Origin: an uncultured Rhodospirillaceae bacterium
GTDB taxonomy: Bacteria; Pseudomonadota; Alphaproteobacteria; RF32; CAG-239
Assembly (NCBI GenBank): GCA_900313185.1
Contig: OMQI01000016.1
Span: 1-10,463, forward strand
Reading direction: 5' to 3'
Length of the DNA stretch: 10,463 nt
Each line of letters starts with the position of its first letter. Positions within the stretch are counted from its first letter, which is position 1. The translations under genes were made by a program, and so were the position numbers. The notes below the pieces were generated by a model. It saw only the letters and a program-made list of their open reading frames with translations, did no database searches and was not told where the DNA came from. Shown piece after piece: positions 1 to 6,616 of this stretch.

Positions 1-1443
1 CGGATTGTAGAGCATTACCAGAGAGGTGATAAATGAAACAAAATTACCGACTGTTATCTGATGTTGAACGATTAAATAGCTACCGTACCAGATTACCAAT
101 GCAATACCGCTGGCAGATATAACGTGCATTAAAGGTGCAACAACGCCGATTTTTTTCATCATAAACATAAGCATATTCAGCATACCGTTTGTCGTGTTAA
201 TAAATTTTTTCTTATATAATGAGGATAAATTGTAGGCGCTAACAATTCGGTTGCCTCCGAAAATTTCATTAAAATGGGCATAGAGAGCGGCTATAAAATT
301 AACATCTTGTTTGACGGCGAATTTCATCTTCTTTCGCAATTGTGTAACCGGATAAAAAGTTAAAATCAGCACAGCGATAGCTACAACCGCTAATTTCCAC
401 GAGTTGTAAAACAATACGATAATCAATGATATTGAAGAGAAAAAACGTGTTGAGAATAACCGCATACTGTTTAATAATCCGCCACAAGCCATTTCCGCAT
501 CACGATTAAAACGCATCAACACCATACCTGAATCGGTTTTATCAAAAAACGAAGCATCATTATGCACCAATTTATCGAATAGTTTTCCTTTAATATCTAG
601 GGCAATTCGGTTTCCTACCCAAGTGTTCATATAAGTTGCAATATATGTAAATACTGCCTGTAAGATACTAAAAGTAATAATCATCAGCGGAATATAGCTG
701 GTCCAACCGGTTTGTTGTTCAACCAATACCACGTCCATAAAAGGCTTTAATGACCACGCAATTACCGCATCCATTGAACCGACAGGAATGGTTATGGCTA
801 TCGCTAATATGGCTCTGAACCAATAAGGTTTGGCGTATGGCAATATTAATGAATAGTTCTTAAGCGAGTATATCGAGAGCATTTTTTGCTTGATTTTTTC
901 CCGCATTAAAAAGCAAATAAGAGCTATCAATAAAATGCCTAAATATGCGCCGATAACAATCCCGAAACGAAAAGGCTTAAAAACAGAGGTATTTTGCGGG
1001 TAACAATCGTTGCATAATTCGATTTGGGCTTTTTCCGTAACATCGAAAGATATATTGTTAGGACTATTGTTGATAATGTGCAAATTATCATCAATCGGGT
1101 GCATATCAGTGAGGTGTTTTCCTTGCAGAAAAACGTCGGAAATATGCAAGGAACCGCTGTAATGCTTTACGGTTAAATTAATATTCTTAATTCCGGAAGT
1201 GTTGATTTTAGCTTCTTGCAAAACAGGTTGACCGTCTAATTGCGGATAAACGGAAATAACACTGTCTTCATCGCTGTCGTCGGTGTAGGCAATATCAATA
1301 TAAGGCTCTCCTTTGCCATTTAAGAAAAACGATAAATTCAAATCATTCGGACCATACCAAAATTTAAAAGTTGCTCCGATTATCAACAAAAAGCAACCCA
1401 TAATACCGGCAATAATTTTGAATATGTTCGATTTATTTTTCAT
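1..1443 (-). CDS. MsbA-like ABC exporter, N-terminal part (runs off left edge)
   Basis: The frame is open from an ATG at 1443 down to base 1, giving 481 residues with no stop. Residues about 7-28 are a hydrophobic segment after a Lys-rich start. Residues about 30-155 look like a soluble, beta-rich, probably periplasmic domain. A second membrane segment lies at about 157-180. From about 199 the protein matches the transmembrane domain of half-size ABC exporters of the MsbA/lipid-flippase family: LPYAKPYWFRA, then AWSLKPFMDVVL, then NRIALDIKGKLFDKL with FFDKTDSGMVLMRFNRD, NSWKLAVVAI and the coupling-helix region near NRIVSAYN. The nucleotide-binding domain would follow outside the window, so no Walker motifs are visible. 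By family, such proteins flip lipid A core or similar lipids across the inner membrane. The substrate here is unknown and the added N-terminal domain is not typical of MsbA. No clear Shine-Dalgarno precedes the ATG. Confident for an ABC exporter membrane domain, less so for lipid A as substrate. Confidence 0.85.
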   Translation of the reverse strand, partial: MKNKSNIFKIIAGIMGCFLLIIGATFKFWYGPNDLNLSFFLNGKGEPYIDIAYTDDSDEDSVISVYPQLDGQPVLQEAKINTSGIKNINLTVKHYSGSLHISDVFLQGKHLTDMHPIDDNLHIINNSPNNISFDVTEKAQIELCNDCYPQNTSVFKPFRFGIVIGAYLGILLIALICFLMREKIKQKMLSIYSLKNYSLILPYAKPYWFRAILAIAITIPVGSMDAVIAWSLKPFMDVVLVEQQTGWTSYIPLMIITFSILQAVFTYIATYMNTWVGNRIALDIKGKLFDKLVHNDASFFDKTDSGMVLMRFNRDAEMACGGLLNSMRLFSTRFFSSISLIIVLFYNSWKLAVVAIAVLILTFYPVTQLRKKMKFAVKQDVNFIAALYAHFNEIFGGNRIVSAYNLSSLYKKKFINTTNGMLNMLMFMMKKIGVVAPLMHVISASGIALVIWYGSYLIVQHQITVGNFVSFITSLVMLYNP

Positions 1444-1451
1444 AATAGAGA

Positions 1452-1480
1452 TGTATATAATATTTTTTTATTACTGGCAA
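1452..1480 (-). promoter_or_regulatory. Possible promoter of the ABC exporter gene
   Basis: On the minus strand a TTGCCA box (1480-1475, one mismatch to TTGACA) is followed after 17 nt by TATACA (1457-1452, four of six matches to TATAAT). Initiation 6-8 nt downstream would place the transcript start almost at the ATG at 1443, giving a leaderless or nearly leaderless mRNA. That would fit the lack of a ribosome-binding site. A weaker alternative lies upstream: TTGAAC (1514-1509), 17 nt, TAAAAA (1491-1486). The region is AT-rich, so chance matches are likely. Confidence 0.35.
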
Positions 1481-1536
1481 TATTATTTTTAACAATACAA
1501 ACTCCGATGTTCAAATGACTGATTTATAAAATGCAA

Positions 1537-1971
1537 TCAGATGAGTTCTCTTCCTTTTTTGATAATTGCCGCATTTAATCCGATTGAGCGGTTAGGGATG
1601 TTTTTTATTCCATATTCATTAGGAAATTCTGCGGCAAAGATTTTACAGAAATTGTCAAGAGCCTTCTCTTTTGTGATTTTGGGACTTTTTTGTTGCATCA
1701 ATTTGATATATTTATTCATAACCATATAGAGCTTATCATTTGTCGAAAGATTATTGTTCATCATAGCGTGTCCGCTTCCGATTGCTGCTCCCAGATTTAT
1801 ACTGGTCGGATTAACTCTTAAGTCTTGATTTTTACGTTCTAAAAAGGTGCGTTTGTCATGCGAATCGTCGATAGCTTCTTTTGCTAATTGCACAAGTTTT
1901 CTTTCATCATCAGCCGACATATCAAGCTTGAGGATGAATTTTACTCCTTCAATATTTCTCTTGTCTGTCAT
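1537..1971 (-). CDS. Protein of unknown function, 144 aa
   Basis: I do not recognise this protein. It is 144 residues, charged, predicted mostly helical, with no signal peptide or membrane segment, so probably cytoplasmic. It has a single Cys near residue 108. The N-terminal half is rich in Asp, Glu, Lys and Arg (SADDERKLVQLAKEAIDD, ending before a DKRTFLERKN stretch). The middle has a Gly/Ala/Asn-rich patch (NLGAAIGSGHAMMNNN), and the C-terminal half is Lys-rich. The gene looks real: it has a near-perfect Shine-Dalgarno (GGAGGTG, 1982-1976), a good promoter upstream, and stays open throughout. It is divergent from the PilT-like ATPase gene and 93 nt upstream of the ABC exporter gene on the same strand. 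A role in regulating or serving either neighbour is possible but nothing in the sequence shows it. No helix-turn-helix is evident by eye. Confidence 0.75.
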   Translation of the reverse strand: MTDKRNIEGVKFILKLDMSADDERKLVQLAKEAIDDSHDKRTFLERKNQDLRVNPTSINLGAAIGSGHAMMNNNLSTNDKLYMVMNKYIKLMQQKSPKITKEKALDNFCKIFAAEFPNEYGIKNIPNRSIGLNAAIIKKGRELI

Positions 1972-1975
1972 AACG

Positions 1976-1982
1976 CACCTCC
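1976..1982 (-). promoter_or_regulatory. Strong ribosome-binding site of the 144-aa gene
   Basis: GGAGGTG on the minus strand lies 4 nt before the ATG at 1971 (6 nt counted from GGAGG). It fixes the start codon and predicts efficient translation, in contrast to the ABC exporter gene downstream, which has no such site. Confidence 0.8.
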
Positions 1983-2001
1983 ATAATTATAGTATGATAT
2001 A

Positions 2002-2030
2002 ATTGTACCATAAATCGGGGACTATTTCAA
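2002..2030 (-). promoter_or_regulatory. Sigma70-type promoter for the 144-aa gene
   Basis: On the minus strand TTGAAA (2030-2025) matches the -35 consensus at five of six positions. After exactly 17 nt comes TACAAT (2007-2002), also five of six to TATAAT. TGG directly before the -10 gives an extended -10 (TGnTACAAT). Transcription would start near 1995, leaving a leader of about 24 nt that contains the GGAGGTG ribosome-binding site. This is the best promoter in the window. It may also drive the ABC exporter gene by read-through, since no convincing terminator separates the two. Confidence 0.7.
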
Positions 2031-2144
2031 CAACATATTTTTGCTAATCAATTAAATTTCGATATGGCAAAATTAATGTGTAATAAAATATTAATCATAA
2101 ATACTGTATATTCTAATGAAAAGAAACCATAAAGGAGAATACAG
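2031..2144 (+). promoter_or_regulatory. Upstream region of the PilT-like gene, with imperfect inverted repeat
   Basis: This AT-rich half of the divergent spacer must carry the control elements of the plus-strand ATPase gene. An imperfect inverted repeat, ATTAAATTT (2051-2059) and AAAATTAAT (2069-2077), has 8 of 9 paired positions around a 9-nt centre and could be an operator. Possible -10 boxes are TAAAAT (2084-2089) and TATATT (2107-2112), but neither has a recognisable -35 box at the right distance, so an activator-dependent promoter is possible. The ribosome-binding site AAAGGAG (2131-2137) sits 7 nt before the ATG at 2145. Confidence 0.35.
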
Positions 2145-3113
2145 ATGAGCAGAATTAACGATGTGTTTTATTCGGATATATATATTACTCCGGAAAAAAT
2201 GATGTTTGTGCCGGATCCTAATACGGAATGCGGTCTAATGCAAATATCTCCCGAAGATTTTGATGATTTTTATTCTTTATTGGAAAGAGCATACAACAAG
2301 AATCCGAGCTATTCTGTTATTTATGAAGGCTTTTTCTTTCGTGTAGAGCGTTCGGTTTCGATGTATGGCATTACATTTTGTATGCGTAAAATGCCTAAAA
2401 AGGTTCCCGATTTAGATATTTTGGGATATCCGCCGGCATTGGTGGAGTATTTATCAAGTCTTGGCAAAGCATCAGGATTGATTTTGTTGTGCGGGGCGAC
2501 AGGTTCCGGTAAAACAACCACTATATCCAGTTTGTTACGTGAATATTTAATTCAGCATGGTGGTTTCGCATATACCATTGAAGACCCTTTTGAAATGCCT
2601 TTGGATGGAGAATATAAGGCTGTGAACGGCTCTCTGGGTATGTGCAAACAAACTCAACCGATTAATGATGATTGGGGGGCTTCGCTGCGTTCTGCTTTGC
2701 GTTCTCGTCCTCGTTATATCTTAGTCGGTGAGATTCGTAATCCGGCAGCGGCAAGCGAGTGTCTGCGTGCGGCAACTTCCGGACACTTGGTGCTTTCCAC
2801 TATTCACGCTAATAATGTGGCTGATGCCATTGATGCTATTGTCAAGCACGCTTCTGCCGGTGAAATGAGCGAAGATTTGGCGTTTGACTTGTTATCACGA
2901 GGTATTTTGGGAATTGTTCACCAATCACTTATCGGAACCGGTCAGAAACGGCCGGTGGTGCAATATTTATTTGCCAATCCGAATACTACGAAGGGTGATC
3001 AAACCAGAAACATTATTAAAACCGGAAAAATAAACGTATCCACAACTATTGAAATGCAGATGACACGTATGGCGCAAGGACGTCCGTTATTCGATAAGCC
3101 GGAAATTAGTTAA
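2145..3113 (+). CDS. PilT/DotB/TraJ-type secretion-superfamily ATPase
   Basis: This 322-residue protein is a GspE/PilT-superfamily hexameric ATPase. Visible motifs are Walker A GATGSGKT (117-124), Asp box TIEDPFE (144-150), Walker B YILVGEIR (191-198) and His box GHLVLSTIHAN (213-223). The N-terminal 100 residues form the short PAS-like domain of this family. It lacks the four-Cys zinc motif of assembly ATPases, which places it with the PilT, DotB and TraJ branch. Near the C-terminus TRNIIKTGK (287-295) aligns with the AIRNLIREGK motif of PilT, which is needed for retraction in that family. The likely role is pilus retraction or energising substrate movement at the cytoplasmic base of the neighbouring pilus. 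The gene is convergent with the pil operon, not part of it. It has its own AAAGGAG ribosome-binding site. Certain as an ATPase; retraction is inferred. Confidence 0.87.
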   Translation: MSRINDVFYSDIYITPEKMMFVPDPNTECGLMQISPEDFDDFYSLLERAYNKNPSYSVIYEGFFFRVERSVSMYGITFCMRKMPKKVPDLDILGYPPALVEYLSSLGKASGLILLCGATGSGKTTTISSLLREYLIQHGGFAYTIEDPFEMPLDGEYKAVNGSLGMCKQTQPINDDWGASLRSALRSRPRYILVGEIRNPAAASECLRAATSGHLVLSTIHANNVADAIDAIVKHASAGEMSEDLAFDLLSRGILGIVHQSLIGTGQKRPVVQYLFANPNTTKGDQTRNIIKTGKINVSTTIEMQMTRMAQGRPLFDKPEIS

Positions 3114-3115
3114 TA

Positions 3116-3670
3116 TTACTGGAAATTCCATAAAATAGTGTTTTGAGTGGGTTTACACACATTGCGGGCAGCATACTTTGTTACCGGCAGTGGGTGTTTA
3201 TTATCACCCCACGTAAACTCGGTTGTATCACCATCCGAGTTTATCACGGTTATTTTTTGCAGACTAAGCAATTGCTTTTTGCCGACTTTCGCTTCAACCA
3301 AACCGATACAAGTAGACTTATTAACACCAGATAGTACAATATCAAAAACACTATCAGACGGCAAAGCGGTATCGCCGTTAACTCCGATACCGATTTTGAA
3401 ATCATATTCGGTATGCTTAAGCAATTCTTTGCTTACCAATTTGTCATCAATCGCTGATTCGGTATTTAATTTCCAATACCCCGGATGATCACTGTAATAT
3501 GTGCGAATATTGTAGGCAGTTTGGAAAATTTGTTCGTGTAATTTTTGGTACGGATTATGTAATAATACATAGCATAGAGTAATCAAAGCAAACACTAACG
3601 ATATTATTATGATTAATCCGTTATAGTTTACTCCTCTAAATCTTTTTAAATTTACATATATCCTTTCCAT
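3116..3670 (-). CDS. pilS: PilS-like type IVb pilin
   Basis: This 184-residue precursor has a short basic leader (MERIYVNLKRFRG), a hydrophobic helix (about 18-37) and a C-terminal globular domain, the layout of a type IV pilin. A prepilin peptidase would cleave after Gly13. The globular part fits PilS-type pilins: VFDIVLSGV before Cys121, and a C-terminal block with Cys172 followed by QNTILWNF, resembling the conserved Cys...N-I-x-W ending. Cys121 and Cys172 probably form the disulfide of the D-region. Oddly, the residue at mature position 5 is Gly instead of the usual Glu. The start at 3670 lies 1 nt after the pilR stop (TAATATG), implying translational coupling, and only a weak ribosome-binding site is present. 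An earlier in-frame ATG at 3769 would add 33 residues read out of frame through pilR and is rejected. It may be the major pilin or a minor one. Confidence 0.8.
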   Translation of the reverse strand: MERIYVNLKRFRGVNYNGLIIIISLVFALITLCYVLLHNPYQKLHEQIFQTAYNIRTYYSDHPGYWKLNTESAIDDKLVSKELLKHTEYDFKIGIGVNGDTALPSDSVFDIVLSGVNKSTCIGLVEAKVGKKQLLSLQKITVINSDGDTTEFTWGDNKHPLPVTKYAARNVCKPTQNTILWNFQ

Positions 3671-3671
3671 A

Positions 3672-4793
3672 TTAAGCTTTACCCATAGAACTTGTAATCT
3701 GATCCTGCATATCAAAGGTGCCGAATACGGCCCAAGCGATAACGGCAGATACGAATAGCATTGCCACAATGTTCATCACTTCAGCCTTTTGCTCAATCAT
3801 ATAAACGGAATCTTCCAACCAATCATTAGCCAACTTATCAAGGGCTTCCTCAAAGTTATCCAATTCGGAATAAATTTTCAAATCGGAGATAACTTGTTTA
3901 TCCGGAAATTCCTGTCCGGCCTTAGCCAAAGCTTGTCCTAAGTTATCACCGTTTTTAATGTGGAACAAAGCACCATCAATACGATCACGCAGGTATTTGT
4001 TGGCATCTTTTCTTAATGATGTTAAAGCAACGGAAACCGGCACACCGCCCTTTACTAAGGCTGATAGTGCCAAAAGCCACGTAATACCGGTAAATATTTT
4101 ATATAAAGACCACGGAGGGAAACGGTCAAACTTTACCCGAATTTTTCCCGACCAAAAACCGATTGTGGCATATATAACCGAACCGATGATTGGGAAGAAA
4201 GCAAAAGCGGCAACCCAGTTTTTCTGAATCCAACCCGACAAATCAACCAAAGAACGAGCTGTACCCGTCCAAATAGTATCAGGAGCTGCACTTAGCATCG
4301 GCGGAACCATATATACACCGATAGCGTACAAAATAAGAACCGATGCCATCAATAAGAAAGACGGATAGGCAATGGCGCTTACAATCGGACGAATCATTCG
4401 GGTAGAACCTTCACTTACTTTAATAAGGTTCATTAAAGCACTTTCCAAATCGGACACATCACCAACGGAAAGCATCAAACGCTCACGGTTTGGAGCCCAG
4501 CCTTTTAAGGCATCGGAAAACGGATGACCTTCTTGCAAAGCACGTCCCCAAGCACTGACGGCAATAGCCATAGGTTCATTAGGACTTTGTCCTTCATCGG
4601 ATAAACCGTTATAAATCATATCAAGCGCATTCATCAATGAAAAGCGGTTACGCAATAATGCTGCTAATTTACGATAAATTTTAAGACGACCTTTGTTAGA
4701 AAAATTGCACATAAACTTCGCATAGCCCATCAACCATTCGTTGGTGTTCATCATCGCTCTGCTAAAGGCACTTTTTTTCTTAATTTCAGGCAT
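3672..4793 (-). CDS. pilR: PilR, inner-membrane platform protein of type IVb pilus
   Basis: At 373 residues this has the usual size and design of the GspF/PilC/PilR platform family. Two T2SSF helical domains are seen, about 38-165 and 235-360. The first has RKLAALLRNRFSLMNALDMI and a downstream helix region to IAYPSFLLMASVLILYAIGVYMVP. The second repeats the pattern with LALSALVKGGVPVSVAL and NGDNLGQALAKA. Membrane segments lie at about 143-165, 193-213 and 340-359. In the family this protein sits in the inner membrane, binds the assembly ATPase through its cytoplasmic domains and turns ATP-driven motion into pilin extraction. Translation starts at the ATG at 4793 with AGGAG, part of which overlaps the TAG stop of pilQ (gap 11 nt). 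The stop is 1 nt from the pilS start. Confidence 0.95.
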   Translation of the reverse strand: MPEIKKKSAFSRAMMNTNEWLMGYAKFMCNFSNKGRLKIYRKLAALLRNRFSLMNALDMIYNGLSDEGQSPNEPMAIAVSAWGRALQEGHPFSDALKGWAPNRERLMLSVGDVSDLESALMNLIKVSEGSTRMIRPIVSAIAYPSFLLMASVLILYAIGVYMVPPMLSAAPDTIWTGTARSLVDLSGWIQKNWVAAFAFFPIIGSVIYATIGFWSGKIRVKFDRFPPWSLYKIFTGITWLLALSALVKGGVPVSVALTSLRKDANKYLRDRIDGALFHIKNGDNLGQALAKAGQEFPDKQVISDLKIYSELDNFEEALDKLANDWLEDSVYMIEQKAEVMNIVAMLFVSAVIAWAVFGTFDMQDQITSSMGKA

Positions 4794-4804
4794 TTTTTAA
4801 ACTC

Positions 4805-6607
4805 CTAATAAATCGGACGTTGATCAAGCAGACCACACCAACGTTCCACCTCATCAATATCAATATAACCTTTGAGCATTCGTTCAATTGCGGCATCTCT
4901 GAGCGGGCGACCATTAAGTTCACTTACCCAATAGTCAATAGCTTCTTTGGTTCTTCCGTCAATCATCAAGCGTAAGAAATAGGCGTCAGGAAGAATAATT
5001 TCCGGAACGGACATACGACCGATAACTCCCTTACCGCCACAGAATTTACATCCCGGACCTCGCATATAAGTATTTTCCACGCCAAAATCACCTAATGCCG
5101 TTTTCAAACGTTTATAAGATTCGGAAGACTTTTTATCTTTGATAGAAACTCGGCAATAAGGGCAAATTTTTCTGAACAATCGTTGTGAAACAAGTCCTTT
5201 CATAATTTCCGGATCTTCGAGCATATAGTGGCGCACACCCATATCACGTAAACGAGTAATAATTGCCGGTGCCGAGTTGGCGTGCAATGTTGTCCACACG
5301 CTGTGACCTGACAAGGCGCCACGGAACACTAACGAGGCCGCAGATAAAGTACGAATTTCGCCGACCATCAACACATCCGGGTCGGAACGAAGTGCGGCAG
5401 ACAGAGCCTTAGTGAACTCTTCATCTTTTTCTTCTTCGGTGGAAGCGTTGGTAACCGGCATTTGCCTTGCCCCCGGAATCGGATACTCCGGCGGATCTTC
5501 CACGGTAATAACATTGATTTCACCTTTATGCTCTTGCAGTAACTTAATCATATTACGTTGTAACGTTGTAGATTTACCGGAACCTGTCGGACCTGCAATA
5601 ATCTTTAAGCCAGTTGCATTGGCACGCAAACGATAGAATAAGTCGATTTCACGAGCTCCCAAACCAAGAGAACGCAAATCGCTTTCACCATTCGGATTAT
5701 CATCGGCGTATAATAAACGCATTACCAAATATTGTGAACCGAAAGCAATCGGGTTGAATTGTAAACGAATAGCCAAAATATTGTGAGGCAGCCTTAATTT
5801 ACCATTAGTTCCACGTAAAGGCGTCGAACCCAATTTTTGCGCTCCTTGGAACTCGTTTTTGGCATAGTTTGCATCAGAAATATCAGCCGAAGCAAACGCT
5901 GCACGTACGAATGCTTCCCCCCATTCTTTTGAGTATTCAAGTTCACGTTCCATCATACCGTTCATACGGAATAAAATCAAAGTAGAATCGGCAACTACAA
6001 CGTGAATATCTGAAACTTTATGAATGGCTGCACGGGAAATAACACTCAAGAAGTCAATCTGCATCTGATAGTCAGATGTTTCTTCCGCAGAAATGTTAAT
6101 CTGCCCCATACCACGTTCGGCATAGGCATAAATGGCGGCAATTTCGGCAGCTGAGTAGTATTTCGGAGTTGCTACCGGAATTTTACGCCGTTTCATAGTA
6201 GCAACAAAGTTCAATACTTTACCGTCATACTTATGGGCTTCATCGACAATATATGTACCATCTGAGAACAAGGCCAACATATGACGGGTTTCGCTGTCAA
6301 CGCTGACCGGTCCGTTTTCAACGGTTATAAGTCTGTTGTCATTAGAAAAAAGAAGTTGGAACAGATTCTGATTTTCTGAACTGTCTTCAACAGAATCATC
6401 GATAATGTCTTCATTTTTCTTTTTTGAAGGCAAATTCTGCGACAGAATCGCATCTAAGTCTTCGACAGAAGCGTTCTTGTCCTTCTTCTTTTCTGCATCA
6501 TCAGGTAATGGAGCATCCTTAGGCTTTTCAACATCGGAAGAACCCAAAATCTTGGATATATCCTCGTCGCCTATGACAACATCATTATTTTTCTTGTCTT
6601 CAACCAT
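4805..6607 (-). CDS. pilQ: PilQ, type IVb pilus assembly ATPase
   Basis: This 600-residue protein is a GspE/PilB-family extension ATPase of the R64 PilQ type. Residues 1-85 are an acidic, Lys/Asp/Glu/Ser-rich, probably disordered extension. The N-terminal domain follows, then the RecA-like domain with Walker A GPTGSGKST (339-347), Asp box VEDPPE (369-374), Walker B DVLMVGE (411-417) and His box GHSVWTTLHAN (434-444). Two CxxC pairs (Cys482/485 and Cys520/523) form the zinc-binding module of assembly ATPases, which PilT-type retraction ATPases lack. All catalytic residues are present. In the family the hexamer docks to the cytoplasmic face of the platform protein (PilR, the next gene). The start ATG at 6607 follows the pilP stop by 9 nt with AAAGGT as ribosome-binding site. 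R64-type relatives are usually closer to 500-530 residues; the excess is largely the N-terminal extension. Confidence 0.95.
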   Translation of the reverse strand: MVEDKKNNDVVIGDEDISKILGSSDVEKPKDAPLPDDAEKKKDKNASVEDLDAILSQNLPSKKKNEDIIDDSVEDSSENQNLFQLLFSNDNRLITVENGPVSVDSETRHMLALFSDGTYIVDEAHKYDGKVLNFVATMKRRKIPVATPKYYSAAEIAAIYAYAERGMGQINISAEETSDYQMQIDFLSVISRAAIHKVSDIHVVVADSTLILFRMNGMMERELEYSKEWGEAFVRAAFASADISDANYAKNEFQGAQKLGSTPLRGTNGKLRLPHNILAIRLQFNPIAFGSQYLVMRLLYADDNPNGESDLRSLGLGAREIDLFYRLRANATGLKIIAGPTGSGKSTTLQRNMIKLLQEHKGEINVITVEDPPEYPIPGARQMPVTNASTEEEKDEEFTKALSAALRSDPDVLMVGEIRTLSAASLVFRGALSGHSVWTTLHANSAPAIITRLRDMGVRHYMLEDPEIMKGLVSQRLFRKICPYCRVSIKDKKSSESYKRLKTALGDFGVENTYMRGPGCKFCGGKGVIGRMSVPEIILPDAYFLRLMIDGRTKEAIDYWVSELNGRPLRDAAIERMLKGYIDIDEVERWCGLLDQRPIY

Positions 6608-6616
6608 AACTACCTT

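Noticed and set aside
299..487. Small minus-strand open frame inside the ABC exporter
   Set aside because: It lies out of frame inside a 481-codon open frame that clearly encodes an ABC exporter membrane domain.
1519..1540. Hairpin CTGATT...AATCAG overlapping the stop of the 144-aa gene, as a terminator
   Set aside because: The stem is only 6 bp and AT-rich, the loop is 10 nt and no U-tract follows.
3102..3124. Palindromic AT-rich sequence between the convergent genes as a bidirectional terminator
   Set aside because: AGTTAATATTACT is a short imperfect palindrome without a loop, GC stem or U-tract, so it is unlikely to terminate transcription.
3147..3488. Plus-strand open frames downstream of the ATPase gene
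   Set aside because: They lie antisense to the pilin gene, which has pilin features and operon context; the plus-strand translations have no recognisable features.
3671..3769. In-frame upstream start for the pilin gene at 3769, adding 33 residues
   Set aside because: This stretch is the end of pilR read in another frame. The added residues would bury the pilin leader, and the ATG at 3670, right after the pilR stop, gives a normal short basic leader.
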